Shown here: piece after piece, positions 23,910 to 32,384 of the stretch
Layout: each line of letters opens with the position of its first letter
Numbering within the stretch: the stretch's first letter is position 1
Assembly (NCBI GenBank): GCA_964513215.1
Contig: CAZELU010000013.1
Location: 1 to 45,870 of the forward strand
Origin: Casp-actino8 sp964513215
Lineage (GTDB): Bacteria; Actinomycetota; Acidimicrobiia; Acidimicrobiales; Ilumatobacteraceae
Length of the DNA: 45,870 bases
Reading direction: 5' to 3'
Notes under the pieces: model-generated
What the model was told of the DNA's origin: nothing
Database searches by the model: none
What the model saw: the letters and a program-made list of their open reading frames with translations, nothing else
Translations under genes and position numbers: made by a program

Positions 23910-24617
23910 GTGGTCGGAGAAGCGAAGAACGAGTCATCGATGTCGAAGTCGACCAAAGTCGTCATCGGAGTCGTCGTCATCGCGGTGGTGGTCGCATTGA
24001 TCGTGGCTATCGCCACGAGTGGCGGGTCTTCCGATGACTCGTCGAGTAACGGCGCCACCGATGGTTCGAGTGCGGTGACCGCCCCGGGTGCGGCGTCCGA
24101 AGTTGCGGCGGCCGAGAATCAACCGGTCACGATCGAAGGTCAGATCCTCGACCCGCTCGGTGACCCGTCGGCCGATTCGGCCATTGGTGCTCCTGCCCCG
24201 TTGCTGCGCGGTTACTCGTTCGACGGACGCCCGGTGACGATCGAACCTGGTGACGGTCGGTCGTACATGGTGGTGTTCCTCGCGCACTGGTGTCCGCACT
24301 GCAACGCCGAAGTGCCGCGTCTCATCGAATGGAAGAACATGGGCATGGTGCCCGACGGCCTCGAGGTCGTCGGCGTGAGTACGGGTGTGGCCGCTGATCG
24401 ACCCAACTACCCACCGTCCGAATGGATCGTCGAGAAGAAGTGGCCCTGGTCGGTCTTGGCCGATTCGGTCACGCAGGACGCGGCGATGGCCTACGGCGTC
24501 AGTGGCTATCCGTTCTTCACGATCATCGGTGCCGACGGCACCGTGAAACTGCGCGCGTCGGGCGAAAAGAGCATCGAGGAGATCGACGCTCTGGTGGATG
24601 CGGCGCTGGCCGGTTAG
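23910..24617 (+). CDS. membrane-anchored TlpA/ResA-like thioredoxin
   Basis: Envelope thiol-disulfide protein of 235 aa. A single membrane anchor (about residues 17-40, KVVIGVVVIAVVVALIVAIA) is followed by a Ser/Ala/Thr-rich linker to about 85, then a thioredoxin fold. The active site is HWCPHCNAEVPRL (CPHC), and the conserved cis-Pro lies in GVSGYPFFTIIGADG. CPHC is the DsbA-type dipeptide, which suggests an oxidant rather than a reductant and fits the adjacent DsbB. The GTG is supported by a strong Shine-Dalgarno site. Confidence 0.88.
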   Translation: MVGEAKNESSMSKSTKVVIGVVVIAVVVALIVAIATSGGSSDDSSSNGATDGSSAVTAPGAASEVAAAENQPVTIEGQILDPLGDPSADSAIGAPAPLLRGYSFDGRPVTIEPGDGRSYMVVFLAHWCPHCNAEVPRLIEWKNMGMVPDGLEVVGVSTGVAADRPNYPPSEWIVEKKWPWSVLADSVTQDAAMAYGVSGYPFFTIIGADGTVKLRASGEKSIEEIDALVDAALAG

Positions 24618-24625
24618 CCACCCTC

Positions 24626-24631
24626 TACGGT
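24626..24631 (+). promoter_or_regulatory. -10 box of the MazG-like gene
   Basis: TACGGT ends exactly 6 nt before the GTG at 24638, which fits a leaderless transcript. Confidence 0.5.
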
Positions 24632-24637
24632 GGGTTC

Positions 24638-24919
24638 GTGGATCTCGCCGAACTTCAGAGAATCATCGAGCTCACCTACGGAGATCGTGATCGCGCTCGC
24701 GGTGTTCCGTCCACGGTGGCCTGGTTGGCCGAAGAAATGGGTGAACTGGCGCAAGCGGTCAGGAAGGGCGATCGTGCGTCGCAGCTGCACGAATTCGGCG
24801 ATGTCCTGGCCTGGGTCGCGAGCCTGGCCAATCAGATGGACATCGATCTCACCGAAGCGGTCGAGCGTTATGCCGCCGGATGTCCGCGTTGTCACGCGAC
24901 TCCGTGCGCGTGTGCGTGA
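24638..24919 (+). CDS. MazG-like nucleotide pyrophosphohydrolase
   Basis: Small all-alpha NTP pyrophosphohydrolase-like protein of 93 aa. The metal-binding ExxE is in WLAEEMGELAQAVRKGD, and the partner acidic residues are in HEFGDVLAWVASLANQMDIDL, where E..D positions match the MazG EExxE/ExxD pattern. It ends in a Cys-rich tail, GCPRCHATPCACA, which could bind a metal and is common in archaeal and actinobacterial relatives. It probably removes non-canonical nucleotides. The GTG is chosen because the -10 box places +1 there. Confidence 0.82.
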   Translation: MDLAELQRIIELTYGDRDRARGVPSTVAWLAEEMGELAQAVRKGDRASQLHEFGDVLAWVASLANQMDIDLTEAVERYAAGCPRCHATPCACA

Positions 24920-24951
24920 CCGCGCCCTCTCGGCGTACTCACGGATCGAAC

Positions 24952-24957
24952 TACTGT
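24952..24957 (+). promoter_or_regulatory. -10 box of the M14 carboxypeptidase gene
   Basis: TACTGT ends 7 nt before the GTG at 24965. It overlaps an alternative GTG start at 24956, which argues for 24965. Confidence 0.5.
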
Positions 24958-24964
24958 GCCGAGG

Positions 24965-26656
24965 GTGAGTTTCGACCCTTCGACCTACGGTTTCGACCGC
25001 TTCCTCCGCTACGACGACATGGTCGCCTGGCTCGAGCAGGTGGCTGCACAGAACCCGCACCTCATCGACCTCGACACCTACGGCCACTCGTACCAGGGTC
25101 GCAAGTTGTGGATCGTTGCGATCACCGACAAGTCGACGGGTGATCACGACACGAAACCGGCCCATTGGGTGGACGCCAACATCCATGCGGTCGAAGTCAC
25201 TGGTGGTGTGGCCGCTCTGCATCTGATCGACCATCTCGTGCGCGGTCACCGCGCTGGTGATTCGAGAGTGACCGCGGCACTGGCGCGTCGAACGTTCTAC
25301 GTCGTGCCACGAGTGAATCCTGACGGTGTCGAGGCGGCGTTGGCCGATCGTCCGTCGTTCCATCGGTCGAGTGTGCGCTCGTGGCCTTTCACCGACGGGC
25401 ATCGTTGGCCTGGTCTCCACCCCGAAGACATCGATGGTGACGGACGTATCCGCACGATGCGAATCCGCGACGAGCACGGTGCATGGGTCGAACATCCCGA
25501 CGACGCGCGCGTGATGATGCCGGTACCTCTCGACGGCGAAACCGATCGTCCGCGCTATCGACTTCTGAACGAAGGTCGGATCGTCGATCACGATGGGTTC
25601 ACGGTGCCGACCCCGCGCGACCCGTCGGGGCTCGACCTGAATCGCAACTTTCCGGCCGGTTGGTCGACAGCAGTTCTGGGCTCGGGTGATCATCCCATGT
25701 CCGAACCAGAGATCGACGCGCTCGTTCGCGCCGTGCGTGCACGACCGAACGTGTGTGGTTACAACGCGTTCCACACATTCGGCGGTGTGTTGTTGCGTCC
25801 GAGTAGCACCAAACCCGACTCGTCGTTGCCTCCTGCTGACGTGTGGGTCTGGAACGAACTCGGACGGCGCGGGACCGAACTCACCGAGTACAAGGTGCAT
25901 TCGGTGTACGAAGACTTCACGTGGGACAAGTCCGATGTGATGAGTGGGGCAGCCGACGATTGGGCCTACGAGCATCTCGGTGTCTTTTCTTGGACCACCG
26001 AGTTCTGGGACGCGATCCATCACGCCACCGGCGAACGCGCCCACACGTTCATCTGGTACGAGGGTCCGACGACCGCTCAGGAATTGGCGGTGGCCAAGTG
26101 GAGCGATCAGAACGCTCCGGGTTCGTACGTGGGCTGGACCCCGTTCGAGCATCCTGAACTCGGGACCATCGAAATCGGTGGTTGCGATTTCTTCTCGGTC
26201 TGGACCAACCCGCCCTTGTCGATGCTGCGCAAGGAGATCGAACCCCACGCCGAATTCGCCGTGTTCCAGGCCTTGGCCGCACCATGTCTGGAGATCACCA
26301 AGTTCGAGGCCGAGTCACTCGGCAGTAACACCTGGCGGGTGCGTCTCGGTGTCTCGAACACTGGTTGGCTCCCCACGGATGTGAGCAGTTGGGCTCGCAA
26401 GAACAACCTCGTGTTGCCCATCACGGCTGAGGTCGACATCGACAACGGTTCGGTTGTCGGCTCGCCGGCCAAAGTGAAGCTTGGTCAACTCGACGGTCGG
26501 ATGTCGTTCCGTCTGAACGGTGGCGCGATGTCGGACGGAACTCCTGATCGGACGCTCCACGAGTGGGTCGTATCCGCTCCGGTCGGAGCGAACGTGAGCG
26601 TGAGCGTTGTTCACCAGCGCACGGGCCGTGTGACGGCGAAGCTCGTTCTCGGCTGA
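24965..26656 (+). CDS. M14 family zinc carboxypeptidase
   Basis: Metallocarboxypeptidase of 563 aa. The zinc ligands are H74 and E77 in ANIHAVEVTG and H270 in YNAFHTFGG; the catalytic Glu is probably E346 in SWTTEFWD. RVNPDGVE and DPSGLDLNRNFPAGW are typical M14 substrate-site blocks. The C-terminal 150 residues (after about 430) form an extra beta-rich domain (WRVRLGVSNTGWLPTD). No signal peptide is seen, so the location is unclear. Starts at 24956 and 24965 are both possible; the -10 box supports 24965. Confidence 0.86.
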   Translation: MSFDPSTYGFDRFLRYDDMVAWLEQVAAQNPHLIDLDTYGHSYQGRKLWIVAITDKSTGDHDTKPAHWVDANIHAVEVTGGVAALHLIDHLVRGHRAGDSRVTAALARRTFYVVPRVNPDGVEAALADRPSFHRSSVRSWPFTDGHRWPGLHPEDIDGDGRIRTMRIRDEHGAWVEHPDDARVMMPVPLDGETDRPRYRLLNEGRIVDHDGFTVPTPRDPSGLDLNRNFPAGWSTAVLGSGDHPMSEPEIDALVRAVRARPNVCGYNAFHTFGGVLLRPSSTKPDSSLPPADVWVWNELGRRGTELTEYKVHSVYEDFTWDKSDVMSGAADDWAYEHLGVFSWTTEFWDAIHHATGERAHTFIWYEGPTTAQELAVAKWSDQNAPGSYVGWTPFEHPELGTIEIGGCDFFSVWTNPPLSMLRKEIEPHAEFAVFQALAAPCLEITKFEAESLGSNTWRVRLGVSNTGWLPTDVSSWARKNNLVLPITAEVDIDNGSVVGSPAKVKLGQLDGRMSFRLNGGAMSDGTPDRTLHEWVVSAPVGANVSVSVVHQRTGRVTAKLVLG

Positions 26657-26660
26657 TCCA

Positions 26661-27986
26661 ATGGCCGATCAACTCGACTTCGAGGACGAGTTCGATGACG
26701 AACTCGACGATGAACTCGATGACGACGACCTACCGGAGTCGTCGGCGAACACCACGTACTCCATCTCCGAACTCGCGTCGGCCATCAACGGAGTCCTCGA
26801 AGACGGATTCGACGAAGGTGTGTGGGTGTGGGGTGAGATCTCCAGCGTCTCGGTGAAAGGTGGTCACACCTACTTCACCCTCGTGGAAGATCTGGGCGGC
26901 GGTAAGCGCGCCCAGTTGAACGTCAATCTGTGGGCTGGAGTGCTTCAGCGCATCCGACCGGTGCTGAAGTCGAGCGGTCTGGCCATTCAGAACGGTCTTC
27001 GAGTTCGCGTGCGAGGCGAACTCGACTTTTATGCGCCGTTCGGCAAGTTGTCGCTCACCATGCAGGAAATCGATCCGCGCTTCACGTTGGGTGACATCGC
27101 CCTTCAGCGCGAAGAACTCGTACGAAAGCTCAAGGAGTCGGGTCTGTACGACGCCAACCGACGACTCGAACTGCCCACGGTTCCGTTTCGTATCGGCCTG
27201 GTGACGAGTTGGGGCACAGCCGCCTGGGCCGACTTCACGAAGGAGATCGAGGGGAGTGGACTCGGATTCACGGTGTCAGTAGTCGATGTGCGCGTCCAGG
27301 GTGACTCGGCCGTGCGCGAAGTGTCGAACGCCATTCGCTATCTGTCGCGACGTGGTGACATCGATGTGATCGCGGTCGTTCGCGGTGGCGGAAGCAAGGC
27401 CGAGTTGGCCACGTTCGACGCCGAACCGATCGTCGACTCGATCGTCAGATCGTCGGTTCCGGTGTTCGTGGGGGTGGGCCACGAGATAGACACGAGTGTC
27501 GCCGACGAAGTTGCCTATCGCCGCTACAAGACCCCGACAGCCTGTGCGGCCGGCCTGATCGAGCGAGTACGCGAGTTCGTGACGAGTTCCGAAGAAACAT
27601 GGGAAGCCATCGCGCGGGCCACGACCGACTTGCTGAACGATGCCAACGTCGAGTTGGTGGAGACTGCACACTTGTTGGCGAGCCGCACCCGTACGGCAGT
27701 GGCCCGTGCCGAAGAGCGTCTCGAGTACCGGAGCCGGCGGCTCGGTACCGCCGCACGGAGTCGCCTCGACAACGCGGACACCGCACTTGTCTCACGCGCT
27801 GAGCGACTGAGGTTGCTCGATCCTCGTCGCATCATGGAGCGTGGCTGGTCGATCACTCGAACTGCTGATGGTCGCGCTCTGCGATCGGTGGCCGAAGTGG
27901 GACGTGGCGATCGAATCGTCACCCAGATGGTCGATGGCGTGGTCACCAGCAGCGTCGACGAGATCTCCCCGGAAATACCGAAGTAG
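26661..27986 (+). CDS. xseA: exodeoxyribonuclease VII large subunit
   Basis: Large subunit of exonuclease VII, 441 aa. Unusually it begins with an acidic run of about 27 residues built on repeats of DDELD. Then comes the OB-fold domain (YSISELASAINGVLE, WVWGEISSVSVKGGHTYFTL) and the catalytic domain with GLVTSWGTAAWADF, VVRGGGSKAEL and GVGHEIDTSVADEVAYRRYKTPTACA, followed by the coiled-coil region to which XseB binds. Separated from xseB by 10 bp. The ATG is 4 bp after the M14 gene stop. Confidence 0.95.
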   Translation: MADQLDFEDEFDDELDDELDDDDLPESSANTTYSISELASAINGVLEDGFDEGVWVWGEISSVSVKGGHTYFTLVEDLGGGKRAQLNVNLWAGVLQRIRPVLKSSGLAIQNGLRVRVRGELDFYAPFGKLSLTMQEIDPRFTLGDIALQREELVRKLKESGLYDANRRLELPTVPFRIGLVTSWGTAAWADFTKEIEGSGLGFTVSVVDVRVQGDSAVREVSNAIRYLSRRGDIDVIAVVRGGGSKAELATFDAEPIVDSIVRSSVPVFVGVGHEIDTSVADEVAYRRYKTPTACAAGLIERVREFVTSSEETWEAIARATTDLLNDANVELVETAHLLASRTRTAVARAEERLEYRSRRLGTAARSRLDNADTALVSRAERLRLLDPRRIMERGWSITRTADGRALRSVAEVGRGDRIVTQMVDGVVTSSVDEISPEIPK

Positions 27987-27989
27987 AGT
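27984..27989 (+). promoter_or_regulatory. possible internal -10 box before xseB
   Basis: TAGAGT ends 7 nt before the ATG of xseB; its TAG is the stop codon of xseA. GGAG also lies between box and ATG, so xseB could instead be read from the xseA mRNA. Confidence 0.4.
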
Positions 27990-27996
27990 CGGAGCA

Positions 27997-28206
27997 ATGG
28001 CCAAGAGAAGTGATTCGGAAGTCGGTTACGCCGAAGCGCTGGCCGAGCTCGAGCGCATCCTCTCCGAACTCGAGGCCGCCGACGTCGATGTCGATGTCTT
28101 GGCCGAAAAAGTGGCTCGCGCCTCCGAACTGATTCGCTTGTGCCGTGACCGAATCGGCAACGCGAAGCTGCAAATCGACAAAGTGGTCGCTGGTCTCGAA
28201 GACTGA
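27997..28206 (+). CDS. xseB: exodeoxyribonuclease VII small subunit
   Basis: Small subunit of exonuclease VII, 69 aa, the usual size. It is a short two-helix protein with the family block YAEALAELERILSELEAADVDVDVLAEKVARASELIRLCRDRI. It binds the XseA coiled coil. The upstream open frame to 27841 overlaps xseA and is not coding; the ATG at 27997 gives the standard length. Confidence 0.95.
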   Translation: MAKRSDSEVGYAEALAELERILSELEAADVDVDVLAEKVARASELIRLCRDRIGNAKLQIDKVVAGLED

Positions 28207-28214
28207 GCGACCCG

Positions 28215-28220
28215 TAGCCT
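28215..28220 (+). promoter_or_regulatory. -10 box of the polyprenyl synthase gene
   Basis: TAGCCT ends exactly 6 nt before the GTG at 28227, which fits a leaderless transcript. Confidence 0.6.
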
Positions 28221-28226
28221 GTCCTC

Positions 28227-29282
28227 GTGACAACCGCGCCTCCCTCTTTGTCGGACATCGCGCGTCGTGTCGAGAAGCGGATCGACGAAGTGTTGCGAGC
28301 CGAAGAATCTCGGTGGTCGGAGTTCGACTCCGACTTGGCTTCGCCGGTCGCCGAGATTCGCCGTTTGATCGCTGCTGGCGGTAAGCGCCTTCGTCCGGCG
28401 TTCTGCTTCTGGGGTCATGAAGGTGCCGGTGGAGTCGACGAGCAACGGGCCATCGACGCCGGGGCCGCCCTCGAACTGCTGCACGCCTTCGCGCTCTTTC
28501 ACGACGACGTGATGGACGGATCCACGAGTCGCCGGGGCGAGCCGGTGACACACGTGGTGTTCGCCGACGAACACCGAGCTGCCGGAAGCAGTGGAGAAGC
28601 TCGTCGTTATGGAGAGGGTGTCGCGATCCTCGTTGGCGATTTGGCGTTCGTCTACAGCGATCGGTTGCTCGATGGTGCATCCGATCGCGCGCGCAGCATT
28701 TGGCACGAACTGCGAATCGAATTGAACGTTGGTCAGATCCTCGACCTCGTGGGATCGGCGCAGCACGAACGTCGTCGCCACAAAGCCGAGCGTATTTGTC
28801 GCTACAAGAGTGGCAAGTACACGATCGAGCGCCCGCTTCATCTCGGCGCCATGCTGGCTGCTCCTGATCGTCACGAGGAGTTGATACCGCGCTTGAGTGC
28901 GTACGGCCTTCCTCTCGGCGACGCGTTCCAGATGCGCGACGATGTGATGGGCGCGTTCGGCGAATCGGCGGTGACGGGTAAGCCAGTGGGTGACGATCTT
29001 CGCGAAGGCAAACCCACACCGTTGCTCGCCATCGCGGTCGAGCGAGCCACCGAGGCCCAACGCGCGATTCTCGATCGAGTCGGCCGCGACGACCTCGATG
29101 CCGATCAAGTGCGCCGAGTGCAGGACGTGATCGTCGAGTGCGGAGCGCTCGAGCAGATGGAAGCCACTATCGCCCGGTTGGCCGACGAGGCCGTGGCGGC
29201 TCTCGATCACGTCGACCTCTCTGGTCGCTCGCGTGGAGAACTGATCGCATTGGCCGAATTCGTGACGCGCCGTCAAACCTGA
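28227..29282 (+). CDS. polyprenyl synthetase family protein (short-chain isoprenyl diphosphate synthase)
   Basis: Trans-isoprenyl diphosphate synthase of 351 aa. The first Asp-rich motif is FHDDVMDGSTSRRG (DDxxD). The second is QMRDDVMGAFG, with Gly in place of the last Asp (DDxxG). GGKRLRP and the KPVGDDLREGKPT block complete the active site. The DDxxG variant occurs in actinobacterial GGPP synthase-like enzymes. It probably makes GGPP or a similar precursor; chain length cannot be read from sequence alone. No other isoprenoid gene is nearby. Confidence 0.9.
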   Translation: MTTAPPSLSDIARRVEKRIDEVLRAEESRWSEFDSDLASPVAEIRRLIAAGGKRLRPAFCFWGHEGAGGVDEQRAIDAGAALELLHAFALFHDDVMDGSTSRRGEPVTHVVFADEHRAAGSSGEARRYGEGVAILVGDLAFVYSDRLLDGASDRARSIWHELRIELNVGQILDLVGSAQHERRRHKAERICRYKSGKYTIERPLHLGAMLAAPDRHEELIPRLSAYGLPLGDAFQMRDDVMGAFGESAVTGKPVGDDLREGKPTPLLAIAVERATEAQRAILDRVGRDDLDADQVRRVQDVIVECGALEQMEATIARLADEAVAALDHVDLSGRSRGELIALAEFVTRRQT

Positions 29283-29294
29283 GAATCGATCCAA

Positions 29295-29300
29295 TACGCT
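29295..29300 (+). promoter_or_regulatory. -10 box of the LysM lipoprotein gene
   Basis: TACGCT ends exactly 6 nt before the ATG at 29307. Confidence 0.55.
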
Positions 29301-29306
29301 GATCAC

Positions 29307-29663
29307 ATGCGTGCGAGGTCGATGTCGATCGTGATCGGACTGTTGGCGTTGTCGGCCTGTGGTGGCGACGACACCGCCGGTGTCGATTCACTACCGCTTC
29401 TCACGGCAGCACCGGCGACGGCCGCACCGTCGGCCGAATCGACCACCACCCTGCCCGCGGTCGAGGAGTTCTACACGATCCAGCAGGGTGACACTTTGTT
29501 CGGTATCGCCAAGTCGTTCGGAGTGACTCTCGAGGATCTCATCGCCTTCAACGGCATCACCGATCCCGACGCGATCGAGGCTGGTCAGCGTCTGAAGATT
29601 CCGCCGGTGGGCGTGAGCATTCCCACCGTGGCTCCGTCGACCACCACGACCACCACTCCGTGA
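29307..29663 (+). CDS. LysM domain lipoprotein
   Basis: Short exported protein of 118 aa. The lipobox is LSAC, with the lipidated Cys near residue 18. A Thr/Ala/Pro-rich linker follows, then one LysM domain (about 55-100; YTIQQGDTLFGIAKSFGVTLEDLIAFNG) and a Thr-rich tail. LysM binds peptidoglycan glycans. No catalytic domain is attached, so this is probably a cell-wall tether or adaptor. It sits between the polyprenyl synthase and the oxygenase-like gene, each with its own promoter. Confidence 0.85.
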   Translation: MRARSMSIVIGLLALSACGGDDTAGVDSLPLLTAAPATAAPSAESTTTLPAVEEFYTIQQGDTLFGIAKSFGVTLEDLIAFNGITDPDAIEAGQRLKIPPVGVSIPTVAPSTTTTTTP

Positions 29664-29682
29664 CCCCCTCGAAGTGAGTCCG

Positions 29683-29688
29683 TAGACT
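29683..29688 (+). promoter_or_regulatory. -10 box of the oxygenase-like gene
   Basis: TAGACT ends exactly 6 nt before the ATG at 29695. Confidence 0.55.
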
Positions 29689-29694
29689 GACGCC

Positions 29695-30405
29695 ATGTCC
29701 GCTGGCTCGACTTTCTGGCCCAATCAGGATCACTGGTCGGTCAAGATCCCGCTGCACACCCCGCATCCGCGTCTGAAGGTGCTCGACGAGACGGGCTTCG
29801 TTCAGTTGAGCCCCATGCCCGTTGATGTTCCGTCGTCCGAGTGGGAGCGCCTCGAGTACATGGACTGGAAGAGCGGTGGCGACACCAACTTCGCGCCGCT
29901 CGCGTCTGCTGATGGTCAACTCGACTGTCGTGGTTTCTGGGACAAGGGCAAGACCGACAAAGACGCGCTCTGGACCTCGAACGCCGAGATGGCACCGACC
30001 CTTCGCCAGTACGTCGACTCGGTGGGTGCCAACTTCGGTCGCGTTCGCATCATCAAGCTCGAGCCCCAGGATCGCGACACCGCGATTCGGTCGATTCATC
30101 GCGACGACAACAATCGCTTCAATCCCGACAATGAGGGTTGGGTCGTGCGTTCGTGGGTCGAACTGACCCACCAGCCCGACAGCTACATGCTGCTCATGGA
30201 CAACGATGCCGACGGATTGCCCGACCGTTCGACCGAGCGTCGTATCCCGTTGTCACGCGGTGCGCGATTCGTGGTCGACACGCAGCGTCTGTGGCACGTG
30301 GTCGTGCATCCGCACAACGTGGCTCGCTACGCACTCATCACCAGTTTCGAGAGCGGTCCGCAACTCGAGCGGTGGATCGACTCCCAGTTGCCCGTCGGCG
30401 TCTGA
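29695..30405 (+). CDS. uncharacterised protein with 2OG-oxygenase-like metal triad
   Basis: Protein of 236 aa of a family I cannot name. IHRDDNNRF gives an HxD, and LWHVVVHPHNVARYALITS gives a distal His followed by Arg, the arrangement of Fe(II)/2-oxoglutarate double-stranded beta-helix enzymes, especially aspartyl/asparaginyl hydroxylase-like ones. The N-terminal 100 residues are Trp-rich with no known motif. An oxygenase is a fair inference, not a proof. No signal peptide. Its stop lies in the first copy of a 14-bp tandem repeat; the convergent mutase gene ends in the second. Confidence 0.7.
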   Translation: MSAGSTFWPNQDHWSVKIPLHTPHPRLKVLDETGFVQLSPMPVDVPSSEWERLEYMDWKSGGDTNFAPLASADGQLDCRGFWDKGKTDKDALWTSNAEMAPTLRQYVDSVGANFGRVRIIKLEPQDRDTAIRSIHRDDNNRFNPDNEGWVVRSWVELTHQPDSYMLLMDNDADGLPDRSTERRIPLSRGARFVVDTQRLWHVVVHPHNVARYALITSFESGPQLERWIDSQLPVGV

Positions 30406-30425
30406 GTTTCAGCGTCTGAGTGTCA
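30398..30425. repeat. 14-bp tandem duplication at a convergent gene junction
   Basis: GCGTCTGAGTTTCA is followed directly by GCGTCTGAGTGTCA (13 of 14 identical). The plus-strand stop is in the first copy and the minus-strand stop in the second. Confidence 0.7.
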
Positions 30426-32384
30426 ACGCCGGCCAGCGGCGGCCAGCTCGGCGATGTCGCGCATGATCCGGCTGAGTTCGAAGTCCTTGGGCGTGTAGAC
30501 GGCGGCGACTCCGGCCGAGAGCAATCGGGGGCGATCGTCTTCGGGGATGATGCCGCCGACGACCACCGGCGACGCGACGCCTTCTTTGCGCAAGTGCTCG
30601 ATGACAGCGGGAACCAGTGACAGGTGCGAACCCGACAGAATCGACAAGCCGATCACATCGGGGTCCTCGTCACGCGCGCTGGCGGCGATTTGCTCGGGTG
30701 TGAGTCGGATTCCGGAGTAGATCACTTCCATGCCCGCGTCACGCGCCGCCACCGCGATCTGTTCGGCACCGTTGGAGTGGCCGTCGAGACCGGGCTTGGC
30801 CACCAGCAGTTTGGGTGGTCCGCCCGGAATCGTGCGCACGAACTCGGCGACACCAGCCAGTTCACCCGATCGCTTGCCCACTGCGGCCGCGACACCCGTG
30901 GGAGCGCGGAACTCTCCGAACACGTCGCGCAGTACACCCGCCCATTCGCCGGTGGTACCGCCGGCCTTGGCCAACGCGATGGAGGGTTCCATGATGTTGG
31001 TGCCGTCGTTGGCGGCCCGACGCAGTTCGTCGAGAGCCTTGGCGACGGCCTGATTGTCGCGTTGACGGCGCCATGCGTCGACGTCGTCGATCGTTTCGCG
31101 TTCGACCGCGGGATCGACCTTGACGATCTTTCCTTCACCGGTGAGCGGAGAATTCTCCGACTCGGTGTACGAGTTCACGCCCACGACCACTTGTTCGCCG
31201 GCTTCGATTCGACGAGTGCGCTCGGCCATCGACTTCACGAGTCGACCCTTCAACACGTCGACGGCTTCGAACGCGCCACCGAGCGAGAGAACCTCTTCGA
31301 ATTCGGCCCACGCTGCGTCGCGGATTTCGGCGGTTCGCGCCTCGACCACTTTTGATCCGTCGAAGATGTCGCCGTACTCGAGCAAGTCGGTCTCGAACGC
31401 GAGCACCTGCTGCATGCGCAGGCTCCACTGCTGATCCCATGGTGTGGGCAGGCCCAAAGCCTCGTTCCAGGCTGGTAGCTGAATGGAACGCGCCCGAGCG
31501 CGCTTCGACAGACTGACCGCGAGCATCTCGAGAACGATGCGCTGCACGTTGTTCTCGGGCTGGGCCTCGGTGAGGCCCAGCGAGTTGACCTGCACTCCGT
31601 AGCGGAAGCGGCGTGCCTTCTCGTCGGTGACGTTGTAACGCTCGCGACCGATGCGATCCCAGAGTTCGGTGAAGGCCCGCATCTTGCAGATCTCTTCCAC
31701 GAACCGGATGCCGGCGTTCACGAAGAACGAAATGGAGCCGAAGACCTGATCGAACTGCTCGGGCGGAACCTGTCCGGAGTCGCGCACGGCATCGAGAACG
31801 CCGACGGCCGTAGCCAGTGAGTAAGCGATCTCCTGAACCGGCGTCGCTCCGGCTTCCTGGAGGTGGTACGAGCACACGTTCATGGGATTCCACTTGGGTG
31901 TGTTGTTGGCACACCACGCGACCATGTCGACGATGAGTCGACGCGACGGAATCGGCGGGAAGATGTACGTACCGCGCGAGAGGTATTCCTTGACGATGTC
32001 GTTCTGGGTGGTTCCGCGCAGGGCGGCACGAGGAACACCTTGATCCTCGGCGTTGGCCACGTACAGCGCGAGCAACCACGCAGCCGTGGCGTTGATGGTC
32101 ATCGACGTGTTCATCTGACCCGGTGGAATGCCATCGAGCAGAGTGCGCATGTGTCCGACGTGTGCGACAGGAACACCGACCTTGCCGACTTCCCCCGACG
32201 CCATCGGCGAGTCGGGGTCGTAGCCGGTTTGTGTGGGCAAGTCGAAGGCGATGGAGAGCCCGGTCTGTCCCTTGGCGAGATTCGTGCGGTACAGCTCGTT
32301 CGACGCCTTGGCCGTGGAGTGACCCGAGTAGGTCCGCATCAGCCACGGTTCGTCGCGGCGCACCGAGTCGGGTCGTTCAGCCAT
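30423..32384 (-). CDS. B12-dependent acyl-CoA mutase (MeaA/ethylmalonyl-CoA mutase type)
   Basis: Adenosylcobalamin enzyme of 653 aa related to methylmalonyl-CoA mutase. The N-terminal TIM barrel has LSIAFDLPTQTGYDPDSP, RGTTQNDIVKEYLSRGTY and VCSYHLQEAGA. The C-terminal B12 domain (from about 520) has DGHSNG at 534-539, the DxHxxG cobalamin-His motif, and GLSILSGSH. The block around GLDGHSNGAEQIAV resembles MeaA and ethylmalonyl-CoA mutase more than true MCM, so a role in the ethylmalonyl-CoA pathway or a related branch is likely. The ATG overlaps the end of aat by 8 bp; a longer start at 32405 lies within aat. Confidence 0.87.
   Translation of the reverse strand: MAERPDSVRRDEPWLMRTYSGHSTAKASNELYRTNLAKGQTGLSIAFDLPTQTGYDPDSPMASGEVGKVGVPVAHVGHMRTLLDGIPPGQMNTSMTINATAAWLLALYVANAEDQGVPRAALRGTTQNDIVKEYLSRGTYIFPPIPSRRLIVDMVAWCANNTPKWNPMNVCSYHLQEAGATPVQEIAYSLATAVGVLDAVRDSGQVPPEQFDQVFGSISFFVNAGIRFVEEICKMRAFTELWDRIGRERYNVTDEKARRFRYGVQVNSLGLTEAQPENNVQRIVLEMLAVSLSKRARARSIQLPAWNEALGLPTPWDQQWSLRMQQVLAFETDLLEYGDIFDGSKVVEARTAEIRDAAWAEFEEVLSLGGAFEAVDVLKGRLVKSMAERTRRIEAGEQVVVGVNSYTESENSPLTGEGKIVKVDPAVERETIDDVDAWRRQRDNQAVAKALDELRRAANDGTNIMEPSIALAKAGGTTGEWAGVLRDVFGEFRAPTGVAAAVGKRSGELAGVAEFVRTIPGGPPKLLVAKPGLDGHSNGAEQIAVAARDAGMEVIYSGIRLTPEQIAASARDEDPDVIGLSILSGSHLSLVPAVIEHLRKEGVASPVVVGGIIPEDDRPRLLSAGVAAVYTPKDFELSRIMRDIAELAAAGRR

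Noticed and set aside
24614..26248. A 544-codon open frame on the minus strand
   Set aside because: It is antisense to the M14 carboxypeptidase and MazG-like genes, which have clear catalytic motifs. Long shadow frames are expected at this G+C content, and its translation shows no domain.
28026..29306. A 426-codon open frame on the minus strand
   Set aside because: It is the complement of the polyprenyl synthase gene and part of xseB; no recognisable motif.
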